Of a stretch of 22,431 nucleotides of DNA, positions 13,509 through 22,431 are shown in pieces. The notes beneath the pieces were generated by a model. That model had not been told where the DNA came from and made no database searches. It worked only from the letters and a program-made list of their open reading frames with translations. The DNA comes from a virus: positions 1 to 22,431 of the IMG/VR virus record IMGVR_UViG_3300017740_000092; one strand, given 5' to 3'. The position numbers were made by a program, and so were the translations under genes. Numbering within the stretch: the first letter of the stretch is position 1; every line of letters begins with the position of its first letter.

Positions 13509-15884
13509 ATGGCTCTTTCTAAAGAAGATCAATCAGTTTCAAATGCAGGTGCAGAAGGCAACATTGTTGAAGGACCAGATAAAGTAAACCCTAAAGACGA
13601 AAAAGAAGTTTTAGACGGCAAAGCAACTAATAGAGAAGAAGGTATAGACGGAGGGAGCTATCAGGATGCCGCTAAAGTCCCTGTCAAAAAAGAACCTACA
13701 AAAATTGTATACACAACAACTTCTAATATAAAAGAAAACATCTTAGATCAGTTTATTACACACAACCAAGTTTGGAGTATGTATTGTTTAAGTCCAAACG
13801 AAATGCAATTTCCAGACGATACCTATATGAAAAGCGAACCTGTGATTAATATTATCAGCGGTGCTGGTGGTAATCAAAATATAAAAGGTCGCAGAGTAAC
13901 AACTGCACAAGAAGAGAATTTAGGAGCCAGGGTTGAATACTATATTGACAATGTAGTAATAGAAAGTGTACTAGGTCAAGGTGGTCCAAGTAGAATGCCC
14001 CCAGTACATCAATTTAGATTTGAAGTAACAGAACCTTACAGTATGGGAATGTTTTTAGAAGCATTACAAATTGCGGCACAAACATCTGGATATAACAGTT
14101 ACATTGATGCTCCTATGTGTTTGATGTGTGACTTTATAGGACACACAGACGATGGACAAACAAAAAGAGTAGCAAGAAGATTCTTTCCAATTCAAATGTC
14201 AGGGGCTAACATGACAGTTGATGCAGGTGGAACAAAGTATGAGTGTGAAGCTATTGCAACTAGTGGAATGGCAAATAGAGATTCAGTACAAAGACTACAA
14301 ACTGATATAACAGTTATCGGCGGCACAGTTGAACAAGCATTACAAAGCGGAAGCCAAAGTTTAACAAGGGTAATGAATTCAACATTACTTGAAAGAGAAC
14401 CCACTGAAACACAGGCGTTTGCTGATGAATACATTATTGTATTTCCTAAGGCAGAAAATCTTGCAAGTAGTAACTCACAATCGGAACAGAACGATAGTGG
14501 CGAATCTGCAACGTATGATCCTCAAGAGGAATACAGAACAAGATACGGTGACACAGGCGGTAAGCAAGATGTCAACTATGAGGAATGGTTTAAGAATGTT
14601 ACGGGATTTAGTGTTAAGAGATCTAAGACCTCAGATGCACTCAAGGCCCAAAGTGTAGAAATTGAAACCATGAACGAAATAGGAAAAGGTAAGCTACTTG
14701 AAGATAAGCTAGACAAGGGTGGAGTAAGACCAGCAAACTATTACGCAAGTTATGACAAAGAAAAAAATGTTTATGAACAAGGTAATATTTCAATACCACC
14801 TAACCTAAGAGCATTTAAATTTACAAAGGGAACCAAGGTTAATAACATAATTGAGGAATTAGTTGTTGGAAGTTCCTTTGGTAAAGAACTATTAGATAAA
14901 GAACCAGATGACAAGGGTTTTAGAGAATGGTTTACGATACAACACATGGTGTTTAGTGTTCCTGTAAAACAAGTGCAAGAAAAAAAAGCACGTATGCCTA
15001 AGATTTATCTTTTCAAGATTATACCTTACAAAGTTCATGCAAGTTTATGGATGAAGCCTAGTGATAATCCACCAGGTGTAAAGGAAATGATACGTGAAGT
15101 AAGAAAAGAATACAATTATATCTATACAGGTAAAAACAAAGATATCATAAATTTTGATATCAAGTACGACTATAGATTTTTTACACCAGTACCTAAAGAC
15201 AAAGGTGCTGTAGCAGAACACAACTTTGCAGGAGAATCGTCAAGAGACAAAACAGAAGACGGTAAGAAACTTGTTGAAGGTAATGGAAGTTCCAGTTACA
15301 CCGATCATAAGTTTCCTGTAAAACAGGTTGGTGCGTCAGATGTACAACCAATTGTTTCAGGTATGAGTGCAGTTGGTGGAGACGAGAAAGATAAGATAGC
15401 AAGAGAATTCCATAACGCACTGATCAACAGTAACGTTGACTTGGTCAAGTGTAACTTACAAATAATGGGGGATCCTTGGTACCTAAGCGACAGCGGTATA
15501 GGAAACTATCAAGCTGATGCAGGACCAATAATGTTTGACACAGATCAAAAACCACCACAGATGGATTACATAAGACAACAGGTTTTTATTTTATTAAACT
15601 TCAGAACACCTTTTGATTATCCAGACGAACTTGACCAGCGTCGTGTTAGAAACGGATCGATGGATAATAATTCTTTGTTGGACGGAAAAGGCTTTGTTGA
15701 AAAAGTTGATACGTTTAGTGGACTTTACAGAATAACAAGAGTAACAAGTGAATTTAGCCAAGGACAATTCAGCCAGACGCTAGAGATGTTACGTATGCCA
15801 AATCAAAGTGTAACAGAAGATGCACCAGAATCAAAAACAGCAAACTTAGAAGTTGAACAAGCAAAACCTAACGGACCAGGATAG
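13509..15884 (+). CDS. Large baseplate structural protein, candidate hub (gp27-equivalent), 791 aa
   Basis: No named family is certain. Residues 1-65 are charged and likely disordered. From about 70, an ordered segment (ILDQFITHNQVWSMYCL, then YYIDNVVIESVLG and HQFRFEVTEPYSMGMFLEAL) suggests beta-rich structural domains. A polar linker occupies about 280-370. The second half (FTIQHMVFSVPVKQ, KIYLFKIIPYKVHASLW, YDYRFFTPVPKD, PFDYPDELDQRR) is again ordered and ends with SGLYRITRVTSEFSQGQFSQTLEMLRM, a strand pattern seen in phage hub proteins. It sits between gp53 and the gp5 spike, where a gp27-type hub that holds the spike is needed, and no other gp27 candidate is in the window. The role is therefore inferred from position and that C-terminal motif. 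Spacing to the spike gene is 2 nt. Confidence 0.55.
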   Translation: MALSKEDQSVSNAGAEGNIVEGPDKVNPKDEKEVLDGKATNREEGIDGGSYQDAAKVPVKKEPTKIVYTTTSNIKENILDQFITHNQVWSMYCLSPNEMQFPDDTYMKSEPVINIISGAGGNQNIKGRRVTTAQEENLGARVEYYIDNVVIESVLGQGGPSRMPPVHQFRFEVTEPYSMGMFLEALQIAAQTSGYNSYIDAPMCLMCDFIGHTDDGQTKRVARRFFPIQMSGANMTVDAGGTKYECEAIATSGMANRDSVQRLQTDITVIGGTVEQALQSGSQSLTRVMNSTLLEREPTETQAFADEYIIVFPKAENLASSNSQSEQNDSGESATYDPQEEYRTRYGDTGGKQDVNYEEWFKNVTGFSVKRSKTSDALKAQSVEIETMNEIGKGKLLEDKLDKGGVRPANYYASYDKEKNVYEQGNISIPPNLRAFKFTKGTKVNNIIEELVVGSSFGKELLDKEPDDKGFREWFTIQHMVFSVPVKQVQEKKARMPKIYLFKIIPYKVHASLWMKPSDNPPGVKEMIREVRKEYNYIYTGKNKDIINFDIKYDYRFFTPVPKDKGAVAEHNFAGESSRDKTEDGKKLVEGNGSSSYTDHKFPVKQVGASDVQPIVSGMSAVGGDEKDKIAREFHNALINSNVDLVKCNLQIMGDPWYLSDSGIGNYQADAGPIMFDTDQKPPQMDYIRQQVFILLNFRTPFDYPDELDQRRVRNGSMDNNSLLDGKGFVEKVDTFSGLYRITRVTSEFSQGQFSQTLEMLRMPNQSVTEDAPESKTANLEVEQAKPNGPG

Positions 15885-15886
15885 AC

Positions 15887-17446
15887 ATGGCAGTACAAAG
15901 AAATCAAAACATAGACAGAACTAGTAAGCATGAAATAGTAACCATGGAGCCAGGCCCGTATGAGGCTATCGTTATCAATAACTTGGATCCAACATATCAT
16001 GGTGCCCTTACTGTAAACTTGTTAAAAACAAACACAGCATCAAACGAAGCGTTTGCAGATGGCGAACTTTATACTGCAAAATATCTTTCACCGTTTGCAG
16101 GTAACACACCTGCGTTTGCAAACACAAAGAATGACAGCTACAAGGAATCACAACAGAGTTACGGTATGTGGTTTGTTCCACCAGACGTAGGAACAAAGGT
16201 ACTTGTTATATTTGCAGAAGGTAATCCAAATATGTGTTACTGGATAGGTTGTGTAAATGACCAGTATCAAAACTTTGCAGTACCTGGCAACGCCGCAACC
16301 ACATATACAACGGACGGAACACCTAGTTATTTAAAAGGTAAGAAATTACCAACGGGTGAATACAATAAAAAAATTGAAACAGCGGTACACCAGGATCCTA
16401 CAAAATTTAAAAAGCCATATCAGAAAGAATTTACTGATAGCCTTATGGCACAAGGATTGTTGGACGACGAAACACGTGGTATAACAAGTTCAAGTGCAAG
16501 ACGTGAAGTACCTAGTGCGGTATTTGGAATAAGCACACCAGGACCCATTGACAAGAGTATAGGATCGCCTAAAGCAAAGATAGGATCAAAGGAAGACTTT
16601 ACAACGGTATTTAAGGCAAGACTCGGCGGAACCAGTTTGGTATTTGACGACGGTAATGACAAGTACCTAAGAAAAAAATCTGCAGGTGACGGAGCACCAG
16701 AATATGCAAACGTAAACCTTGGAGAGACCGACGGTAAGTCAGACCTATTACACAACGAATTAGTAAGACTGCGTACACGTACAGGACATCAAATATTATT
16801 ACACAACACGGAAGATTTAATCTACATAGGTAACAGTAGAGGTACAGCTTGGCTTGAATTAACTTCAGATGGTAAGATTGATATATTTGCTGAAGACTCA
16901 ATCAGTATGCACACAAAAAACGACTTTAACCTTACAGCAGACAGAAACGTCACAATAGAAGCAGGTGCTAATCTAAGCCTAAAAGCATCAGGTGATTACA
17001 AGGGTGAAAAACTTTCTGTAGGCAGGGTACAGGTAGAATCAGACAAGGACACAAACATACTTGTAGGTGGTAGCACAAAGATCACAACAGAAATGGACCT
17101 TGATATTAATAGTGGCTTTAGTAACAAACTTACAGCAGGTTCAACAACAGAAATACTCAGCTCAGGGAACCATATAGAAACCGCTTCCGAAATCCATATG
17201 AATGGACCGCAGGCGGCTACGGCCGCTACCGCGTCCGCTCTGTCTGTACATCGCGTACCTGGTCACACAATCGAAGGCATTCTTTCACAACGTTCACCAC
17301 AGGAAGAACCATGGACACACCATGAAAACTTAAACCCATTGGCATTTAAAATAGTGCTTACGGATAGGGATTCTATTACTACAGTAACTAATCCACTACC
17401 AAACCCAACTACGCCAGATGTGTTCAAGAAGGAGTTTAAAGGATAG
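15887..17446 (+). CDS. 5: Baseplate central spike protein gp5, without lysozyme domain
   Basis: The N-terminal OB-fold spans about residues 22-125 (GPYEAIVINNLDPTYHGALT, then MWFVPPDVGTKVLVIFAEGN and YWIGCV). The C-terminal part has the VgrG/gp5 beta-helix pattern: RTGHQILLHNTEDLIYIG, WLELTSDGKIDIFAEDSISM, NLTADRNVTIEAG. This trimeric needle punctures the outer membrane. Between the two, residues 125-270 are polar and show no T4-type lysozyme motif, whereas T4 gp5 carries lysozyme there. The C-terminus ends with a flexible Ala-rich and Pro-rich tail. AGGA lies 7 nt before the ATG. It lies between the hub candidate and gp25. Confidence 0.85.
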   Translation: MAVQRNQNIDRTSKHEIVTMEPGPYEAIVINNLDPTYHGALTVNLLKTNTASNEAFADGELYTAKYLSPFAGNTPAFANTKNDSYKESQQSYGMWFVPPDVGTKVLVIFAEGNPNMCYWIGCVNDQYQNFAVPGNAATTYTTDGTPSYLKGKKLPTGEYNKKIETAVHQDPTKFKKPYQKEFTDSLMAQGLLDDETRGITSSSARREVPSAVFGISTPGPIDKSIGSPKAKIGSKEDFTTVFKARLGGTSLVFDDGNDKYLRKKSAGDGAPEYANVNLGETDGKSDLLHNELVRLRTRTGHQILLHNTEDLIYIGNSRGTAWLELTSDGKIDIFAEDSISMHTKNDFNLTADRNVTIEAGANLSLKASGDYKGEKLSVGRVQVESDKDTNILVGGSTKITTEMDLDINSGFSNKLTAGSTTEILSSGNHIETASEIHMNGPQAATAATASALSVHRVPGHTIEGILSQRSPQEEPWTHHENLNPLAFKIVLTDRDSITTVTNPLPNPTTPDVFKKEFKG

Positions 17447-17458
17447 GTAAATATTGTT

Positions 17459-17890
17459 ATGGCAGACTTATATAAAAAAATCACAGTTCCAACAGCAGAC
17501 AGAGGCAAACCCGTAGTCACTAATCGTGCATACAAAGGGTTAAGCACGGTCAATCCAAATAACAACAGCAAATCCCTGTTTGACATAGCATTGATCAAAC
17601 AAGATATACTGAATCATTTTCATATAAGACAGGGTGAAAAGCTGATGAATCCTACTTTTGGAACAGTTATATGGGACGCAATACACGAACCGCTAACAGA
17701 ACCAATGAAAGAAGCCATAGCAAAGAACGTTACAAGTATTGTAAACAGCGACCCACGTGTGGTAGCAAGTAAAATTAACATAGATTCATATGAAAGCGGA
17801 CTTCAAGTAGACGTAGACTTGATGTATTTGCCATATAATATTTCAGAAAGTTTAAGACTAAAATTTGATGAAAATAACGCACCGTATTAA
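17459..17890 (+). CDS. 25: Baseplate wedge protein gp25
   Basis: The gp25/gpW signature is clear around residues 58-85: HIRQGEKLMNPTFGTVIWD then HEPLTEPMKEAI. The usual strand LQVDVDLMYLPYN follows near the C-terminus. At 143 aa it is close to T4 gp25 (132 aa). gp25 sits at the sheath-baseplate joint and helps trigger sheath assembly. AAGGA lies upstream of the ATG at a rather long distance. It is followed after 50 nt by gp6, its wedge partner, the same order as in other T4-like phages. Confidence 0.92.
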   Translation: MADLYKKITVPTADRGKPVVTNRAYKGLSTVNPNNNSKSLFDIALIKQDILNHFHIRQGEKLMNPTFGTVIWDAIHEPLTEPMKEAIAKNVTSIVNSDPRVVASKINIDSYESGLQVDVDLMYLPYNISESLRLKFDENNAPY

Positions 17891-17910
17891 GTACGCAGAT
17901 TATGAAGTCA

Positions 17911-17918
17911 AATAAATA
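17911..17918 (+). promoter_or_regulatory. Late-promoter-like element (AATAAATA) before gp6
   Basis: AATAAATA matches seven of eight bases of TATAAATA and lies 23 nt before the gp6 ATG in a 50-nt gap, with AAGGA between. It could give gp6 its own late transcript in addition to read-through. Confidence 0.45.
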
Positions 17919-17940
17919 GTATTATATTAAGGAAAGCAAA

Positions 17941-20900
17941 ATGTCGTCAACAAATAGACAAAATAGATTATTGTTAGCTGAAGATTGGAAGAAGGTCTAT
18001 CAGTCATTTAGAAATGCGGAGTTCAAGTCATATGACTTTGATAACTTACGCAGAACAATGATCAACTATTTAAGACAGAACTATCCAGAAGATTTTAACG
18101 ACTATATTGAATCAAGTGAATATCTTGCACTTATTGACCTAATTGCTTTCCTAGGTCAAAACCTAGCTTTCCGCGTAGATTTAAATGCAAGAGAAAACTT
18201 TTTAGAGTTAGCTGAACGTAGAGAATCAATTTTACGTTTAGCTAGACTCTTATCATACAGTCCAAAACGTAACCAATGTGCTAACGGCTTATTAAAGTTT
18301 GAAAGTATTGCTACAACAGAAGATATTGTAGACAGCAACGGAACTAACCTAGCTAGTCAAACTATCCTATGGAACGATCCGTCAAACATCAATTGGAGAG
18401 AACAATTTGAAAAAGTTCTTAATGCGGCATTACCGGTAAACAGCACAGTTGGAAAACCTATCAAGAAAGATACAGTTGAAGGTGTACCAACAGACCAATA
18501 TAGATTTGATTCAAGCAACTCAGACGTTCCTGTTTATACTTTTAGTAAAAACGTTGACGGTAAGAATATGCAGTTTCAAGTTGTATCAACTAATGTTACT
18601 GGTGGAGTTATTGAAGAAGAAGCACCACTACCAGGAAACAACCTAGCATTTTTATACAGAGATGATGGACGTGGCCCAGGAAGTTCTAACACAGGATACT
18701 TTGCACATTTTAGACAAGGTATATTAGATCAAGGTACGTTTAATGTTGATTCACCAAGCACTAATCAAACTATTAGTCTTGAAGCAACAAACGTCAATAA
18801 CACAGATATCTGGTTATACAAATTAGATTCAATTGGTGCTGAATCGGAATCATGGACTAAAGTTGATTCAATTGAAGGTAACAATATTGTTTACAACAGT
18901 TTACGTAAAAGCATAAGAAACATTTATGGAACTTTAAGTAAGACACAGGATAAAGTAGATTTAATTTTTAGTGATGGTACGTTTGGTAACTTACCAAAAG
19001 GACAGTTTAGGGTTTATTACAGAACAAGTATTAATGATCAGTATAATATTGTACCTTCAGATTTAGTTGCAATTAGTGTTACAATTCCTTACACTTCTAA
19101 AACAGGTAATCCAGAAAATATAACATTAAGTTTGGAACTAAAATATACTGTAGACAATGCTACGGTTTCTGAAACCAATGCAAGTATTAGAGAAAATGCA
19201 CCAAGCACTTATTATACACAGAATAGAATGGTTACTGGTGAGGACTATCAAGTTAGTCCATTAGGAATCAGCCAAGAAATTATTAAAACTAAAAGTGTTA
19301 ATAGAACAAGTTCAGGTATTTCAAGATACTACGATTTGTTAGATAGCACAGGAAAATATAGTTCAACTAATTTATATGGTGCTGACGGAATCATATACAA
19401 AGATAAGTTTACAGAAAAGAAAACATTTACTTTTAGTACTAAAACAGACGTACAAGGAGTTATTGCAAATACCATAACACCTATTCTAAGTCAAAAGCAA
19501 ATGTTAAATTATTATTTGACTAACTTTCCTAAGACACTAGTTGCTGACTTAGGTGCTAAATGGTCACAGAAAACAGCTATAACAAATCAAGCAACAGGAT
19601 CATTTGTTGATGTAACAGATTCTACGTTACAAGTAGGAACGTTTACAAGTAGTGCGTTAAAATTTATTGAAGCAGGAACACTATTAAAGTTTGTTGCTCC
19701 AACAGGTTTTCATTTTATGTCAAACAACAGCCATGCACTTATGCAAGGCAATGCAGATCATCCTAATGCAATAACTTACAAATGGGTAAAAGTTGTAAGT
19801 GTTACTGGAGATGGTAGAACTGATAATGATGACGGTACAGGACCTATCATACTAAATGATATTATTCCTACAGGTGCTATTCTTTCAGAACTAAGACCTA
19901 AGTTTGGTAAAACATTATTATCAGATGTACAGTCACAGATAGTTGACCAAGTATTTGCATTCAAAACATTTGGATTACGTTATGATGTAAACCTAAGACA
20001 ATGGCGTATGATTACGCAAAACAATTTAGATATTACAAGTGACTTTAGTACAGGTAAAACAGGAGATGTTACTGATCAACAGTTAGACAGTTCCTGGTTA
20101 TTGCTATTTGAAACAGATGGTGAAAAGTACACAATTACTTCTAGAGGACAAAGATACATTTTTGAAAGTAATGAAGAGATTAGATTCTATTATGATAGTA
20201 CAAGCAAGATATTTGATAATAGAACAGGACAAATTATTAAAGACAAGATTAACATATTAAGCATTAACACACGACCAGACAGTACAAGTGCGTTTACTGT
20301 TGATTATCCTTGGGAAGTATCTAAGGAATACAGAGACGGTGACGGATATATTGATAGTAAGAAGGTAGAAATTTCTTTCTTTGATTCAGACAGTGACGGT
20401 GTAGTTGATGATCCAGAAACTTTTGTAACAGTTGTTGATGAAGCTACAAATCCATTGACGAAATATATCTTCCAAAAGAAATATACAACGTCAGATGGTA
20501 TTGAAGATTACAAATATATGGACAATAGTTCCAATGCAGTACAAATAAAACAAAGCGAAAGTGTAGTAGGTGCATTAAGCTCTTACACAGACGGGCAAGT
20601 GTTTTATCTAGTTACTGAAGGTGTGTTTAAAATTTACAGTTCAACAGCAGGCACACTAGCATTAACAACAGACTACAAAGCATACGTAGGTAGAGATGGA
20701 ATTAAATTCCATTATATTCACTCTGCAGACGATGACAGTAGAATCGATCCAAGTTCAAGTAACATCATTGACACTTATTTGTTAACTAGAACTTATGATA
20801 CAAACTTTAGACAATACTTAGATGGCACAATTACAGCTAAACCATTACCGCCAAGTAGCGATAATCTGTTTAACAACTATGGTGGAGAAATTAATAAAAT

Positions 20901-21471
20901 TAAATCTATCAGTGATGACGTAATTTACCATCCAGTAAAATATAAAGTTTTATTTGGAGCAAAAGCTGACGCTCAGGTTCAAGCTAATATTAAAATTGTA
21001 AAGAACCCAGATCAAGTTGTTAATGATAACGATATTAAAGCAAGAGTGATTTCTGCAATAAATGAATACTTTGCTTTAGAAAACTGGGACTTCGGTGACA
21101 GTTTTCATTTCTCAGAGATGGCTACTTATGTAATGAATCAAGTTGCACCTGATCTAGTTAACATTGTAATTGTTCCTAAGCAAGACTCACAAGGATTTGG
21201 AAGTCTTTATGAAATTAAGTCTGAATCAGATGAAGTTTTCATAAGTGGAGCAACAGTTGATGACGTAACAATTATCGATGCAATTACGGCAAGTAAGTTA
21301 AAAGCATCAGGTACAGTTATTACAGGAACAACAGCTACAACAAGCGGTGTTACAAGCGGATCAAGTTATACTTCAGGAAATACAACAAGTTCAAGCAGTT
21401 CTAGTTCAAGCAGTTCAAGTTCAAGCAGTTCTAGTTCAAGCAGTAGCGGATCGTCTGGGAGTGGATATTAA
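17941..21471 (+). CDS. 6: Baseplate wedge protein gp6, expanded
   Basis: gp6 forms the ring of dimers that gives the T4 baseplate its continuity. The N-terminal part (WKKVYQSFRNAEFKSYDFDN, YIESSEYLALIDLIAFLGQN, RENFLELAERRESILRLARLL) is the strongly conserved gp6 start. The C-terminal part, about residues 985-1125 (VKYKVLFGAKADAQVQANIK, YFALENWDFGDSFHFSEMAT, PDLVNIVIVPK), is again gp6-like. At 1176 aa it is nearly twice T4 gp6 (660 aa), through a large insertion of beta-rich sequence in the middle. Around residues 799-825 are two acidic loops (DGDGYID and DSDSDGVVDD) that look like calcium sites. The protein ends with a Thr/Ser-rich tail containing 20 consecutive serines. TAATG overlap joins it to the next gene. 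Confidence 0.88.
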   Translation: MSSTNRQNRLLLAEDWKKVYQSFRNAEFKSYDFDNLRRTMINYLRQNYPEDFNDYIESSEYLALIDLIAFLGQNLAFRVDLNARENFLELAERRESILRLARLLSYSPKRNQCANGLLKFESIATTEDIVDSNGTNLASQTILWNDPSNINWREQFEKVLNAALPVNSTVGKPIKKDTVEGVPTDQYRFDSSNSDVPVYTFSKNVDGKNMQFQVVSTNVTGGVIEEEAPLPGNNLAFLYRDDGRGPGSSNTGYFAHFRQGILDQGTFNVDSPSTNQTISLEATNVNNTDIWLYKLDSIGAESESWTKVDSIEGNNIVYNSLRKSIRNIYGTLSKTQDKVDLIFSDGTFGNLPKGQFRVYYRTSINDQYNIVPSDLVAISVTIPYTSKTGNPENITLSLELKYTVDNATVSETNASIRENAPSTYYTQNRMVTGEDYQVSPLGISQEIIKTKSVNRTSSGISRYYDLLDSTGKYSSTNLYGADGIIYKDKFTEKKTFTFSTKTDVQGVIANTITPILSQKQMLNYYLTNFPKTLVADLGAKWSQKTAITNQATGSFVDVTDSTLQVGTFTSSALKFIEAGTLLKFVAPTGFHFMSNNSHALMQGNADHPNAITYKWVKVVSVTGDGRTDNDDGTGPIILNDIIPTGAILSELRPKFGKTLLSDVQSQIVDQVFAFKTFGLRYDVNLRQWRMITQNNLDITSDFSTGKTGDVTDQQLDSSWLLLFETDGEKYTITSRGQRYIFESNEEIRFYYDSTSKIFDNRTGQIIKDKINILSINTRPDSTSAFTVDYPWEVSKEYRDGDGYIDSKKVEISFFDSDSDGVVDDPETFVTVVDEATNPLTKYIFQKKYTTSDGIEDYKYMDNSSNAVQIKQSESVVGALSSYTDGQVFYLVTEGVFKIYSSTAGTLALTTDYKAYVGRDGIKFHYIHSADDDSRIDPSSSNIIDTYLLTRTYDTNFRQYLDGTITAKPLPPSSDNLFNNYGGEINKIKSISDDVIYHPVKYKVLFGAKADAQVQANIKIVKNPDQVVNDNDIKARVISAINEYFALENWDFGDSFHFSEMATYVMNQVAPDLVNIVIVPKQDSQGFGSLYEIKSESDEVFISGATVDDVTIIDAITASKLKASGTVITGTTATTSGVTSGSSYTSGNTTSSSSSSSSSSSSSSSSSSSSGSSGSGY
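21391..21447 (+). repeat. 30-bp tandem repeat encoding a polyserine tail
   Basis: Bases 21391-21420 are repeated at 21421-21447 with divergence only at the end. Six serine codons of mixed type (AGT, TCA, AGC, TCT) alternate, and with the flanking codons they encode 20 serines in a row before GSSGSGY and the gp6 stop. Confidence 0.8.
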
Positions 21472-22431
21472 TGTCATATGATGATAACCAAAACGAATAT
21501 CCGTTACCAGTTCCAGGACAAGAAGACAAACGTACTAGAACTAGTGCAGAACATCTGCCAAGATACTTTCGTACTTCACATAACAAAAAGTTTTTACAAG
21601 GTACACTAGATCAACTTACACAACCAGGTGTTGCTGAAAAGATTAGTGCTTACTATGGTAGAAGAATTTCTAAAGCACGTAAGGCGGCTGACAACTATGT
21701 TGGTGATGTAAGTACTCAAAGAGAAAATTATCAGTTAGAGCCTGCAACAGTAATCAAGGACGAATTAAACAACGTTACTTTTTACAAAGACTATAACGAT
21801 TTAAAAAATCAAATCAAAGCATTTAACGGTACTGTAGACAACGACAGTAAATTGTTTAGCCAAGAATATTATGCTTGGAATCCTAACATTGATTGGGATA
21901 AGTTTACAAACTTTAGAGATTACTATTGGTTAGAGAACGGACCATTGTCTATTCCTGTTGTTGGACAAGCAAGAGGACTAGTAAGCACATACACGGTTAC
22001 AAGCCAAGACAACTTGGATAACAAAGCATACATATTTTCCACAGACGGAAATACATCTAATCCAACACTTAAATTATACAGAGGACAAACATATAAGTTT
22101 GATATTAATACTCCTGGTATGCCGTTGTCAATCAAGACAGCTAGAACATTAGATTCACAATACAATTATAGTGTAGGTATTAGCGATAGTACACACAGCA
22201 CAGACGTTGGTATTATTGAGTTTGAAGTAGACTTACTTGCACCAGATACATTATATTATGTAAATGGTAACGATATTAATGCAAGTGGATTGATACAAGT
22301 TTATGATATTTTAGATAACACAGCTATTGATGTTGAAGCAGAGATAGTTGGTAAGAAAACATACTCAATGACAAACGGATATGAAATGTCAAACGGTATG
22401 AAAGTAAACTTCCAAGGTACAGTAACGCCTA
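21471..22431 (+). CDS. Virion structural protein, probable baseplate wedge (N-terminal part, cut by window edge)
   Basis: An open frame of 320 codons starts at ATG 21471, overlapping the gp6 stop as TAATG, and runs off the window. The N-terminal region (EYPLPVPGQEDKRTRTSAEH, YFRTSHNKKFLQGTLDQLTQ, AYYGRR) is followed by SQEYYAWNPNIDWDKFTNF and DYYWLENGP. After that comes beta-rich sequence. I associate this start with very large structural proteins next to gp6 in marine T4-like phages. By position it may stand where T4 has gp7 or gp8, but no residue-level match to those can be claimed. Confidence 0.7.
   Translation, partial: MSYDDNQNEYPLPVPGQEDKRTRTSAEHLPRYFRTSHNKKFLQGTLDQLTQPGVAEKISAYYGRRISKARKAADNYVGDVSTQRENYQLEPATVIKDELNNVTFYKDYNDLKNQIKAFNGTVDNDSKLFSQEYYAWNPNIDWDKFTNFRDYYWLENGPLSIPVVGQARGLVSTYTVTSQDNLDNKAYIFSTDGNTSNPTLKLYRGQTYKFDINTPGMPLSIKTARTLDSQYNYSVGISDSTHSTDVGIIEFEVDLLAPDTLYYVNGNDINASGLIQVYDILDNTAIDVEAEIVGKKTYSMTNGYEMSNGMKVNFQGTVTP

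Noticed and set aside
17446-17453. GGTAAATA as a late promoter for gp25
   Set aside because: The match is poor and it lies only about 6 nt from the ATG, leaving no room for a leader.

Overview
The window looks like part of the genome of a marine T4-like tailed phage (myovirus) with an AT-rich genome, of the kind that infects SAR11, cyanobacteria or other marine bacteria. The case rests on recognisable T4 homologues: gp26-like, gp46, gp47, late sigma gp55, gp48-like, gp53, gp5 (lacking the lysozyme domain), gp25 and gp6. T4-type late promoter boxes (TATAAATA or CATAAATA) precede several structural genes. The host cannot be named from this sequence. No tRNA gene, integrase, insertion sequence or CRISPR array was seen.

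Layout. (1) 1-619, leftward: the N-terminal part of a tape-measure-like tail protein, cut by the window edge. (2) 692-2735: an accessory cassette with a small unknown protein, an arginine:glycine amidinotransferase-family enzyme, and a convergent Asp/Asn-hydroxylase-type 2-oxoglutarate/Fe(II) oxygenase. (3) 2816-3909: a gp26/gp51-family baseplate protein followed by a short -1 frame extension. A slippery heptamer and a downstream stem suggest programmed frameshifting. (4) 3906-7053, leftward: two Ala/Gly/Lys-rich proteins, probably virion proteins, behind a perfect late promoter. (5) 7119-7313: a small rightward gene ending at a terminator. (6) About 7350-7800: no gene, but an unusual density of hairpins. 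(7) 7813-12125, leftward: late sigma gp55, then the Mre11/Rad50-like nuclease gp47-gp46, a 70-aa protein and a GIY-YIG nuclease. (8) 12213-22431, rightward: a baseplate run of gp48-like, gp53, a 791-aa hub candidate, the gp5 spike, gp25, gp6 and the start of another large structural protein.

Expression logic as read from sequence. gp55 and gp47 each have a consensus-like host sigma-70 promoter (TTGACT, 17-nt spacer, TATAAT or TACAAT), so they are probably expressed before the late phase. gp55 would then direct host RNA polymerase to the late boxes in front of the structural genes. The two most interesting observations are the likely -1 frameshift that fuses the gp26-like protein to a small C-terminal domain (3670-3909), and the phage amidinotransferase, which keeps the family's PRD, HID and Cys motifs but seems to lack the usual acidic residue of the catalytic triad. 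The hairpin-rich gene-free stretch at 7350-7800 is the main unexplained structure.
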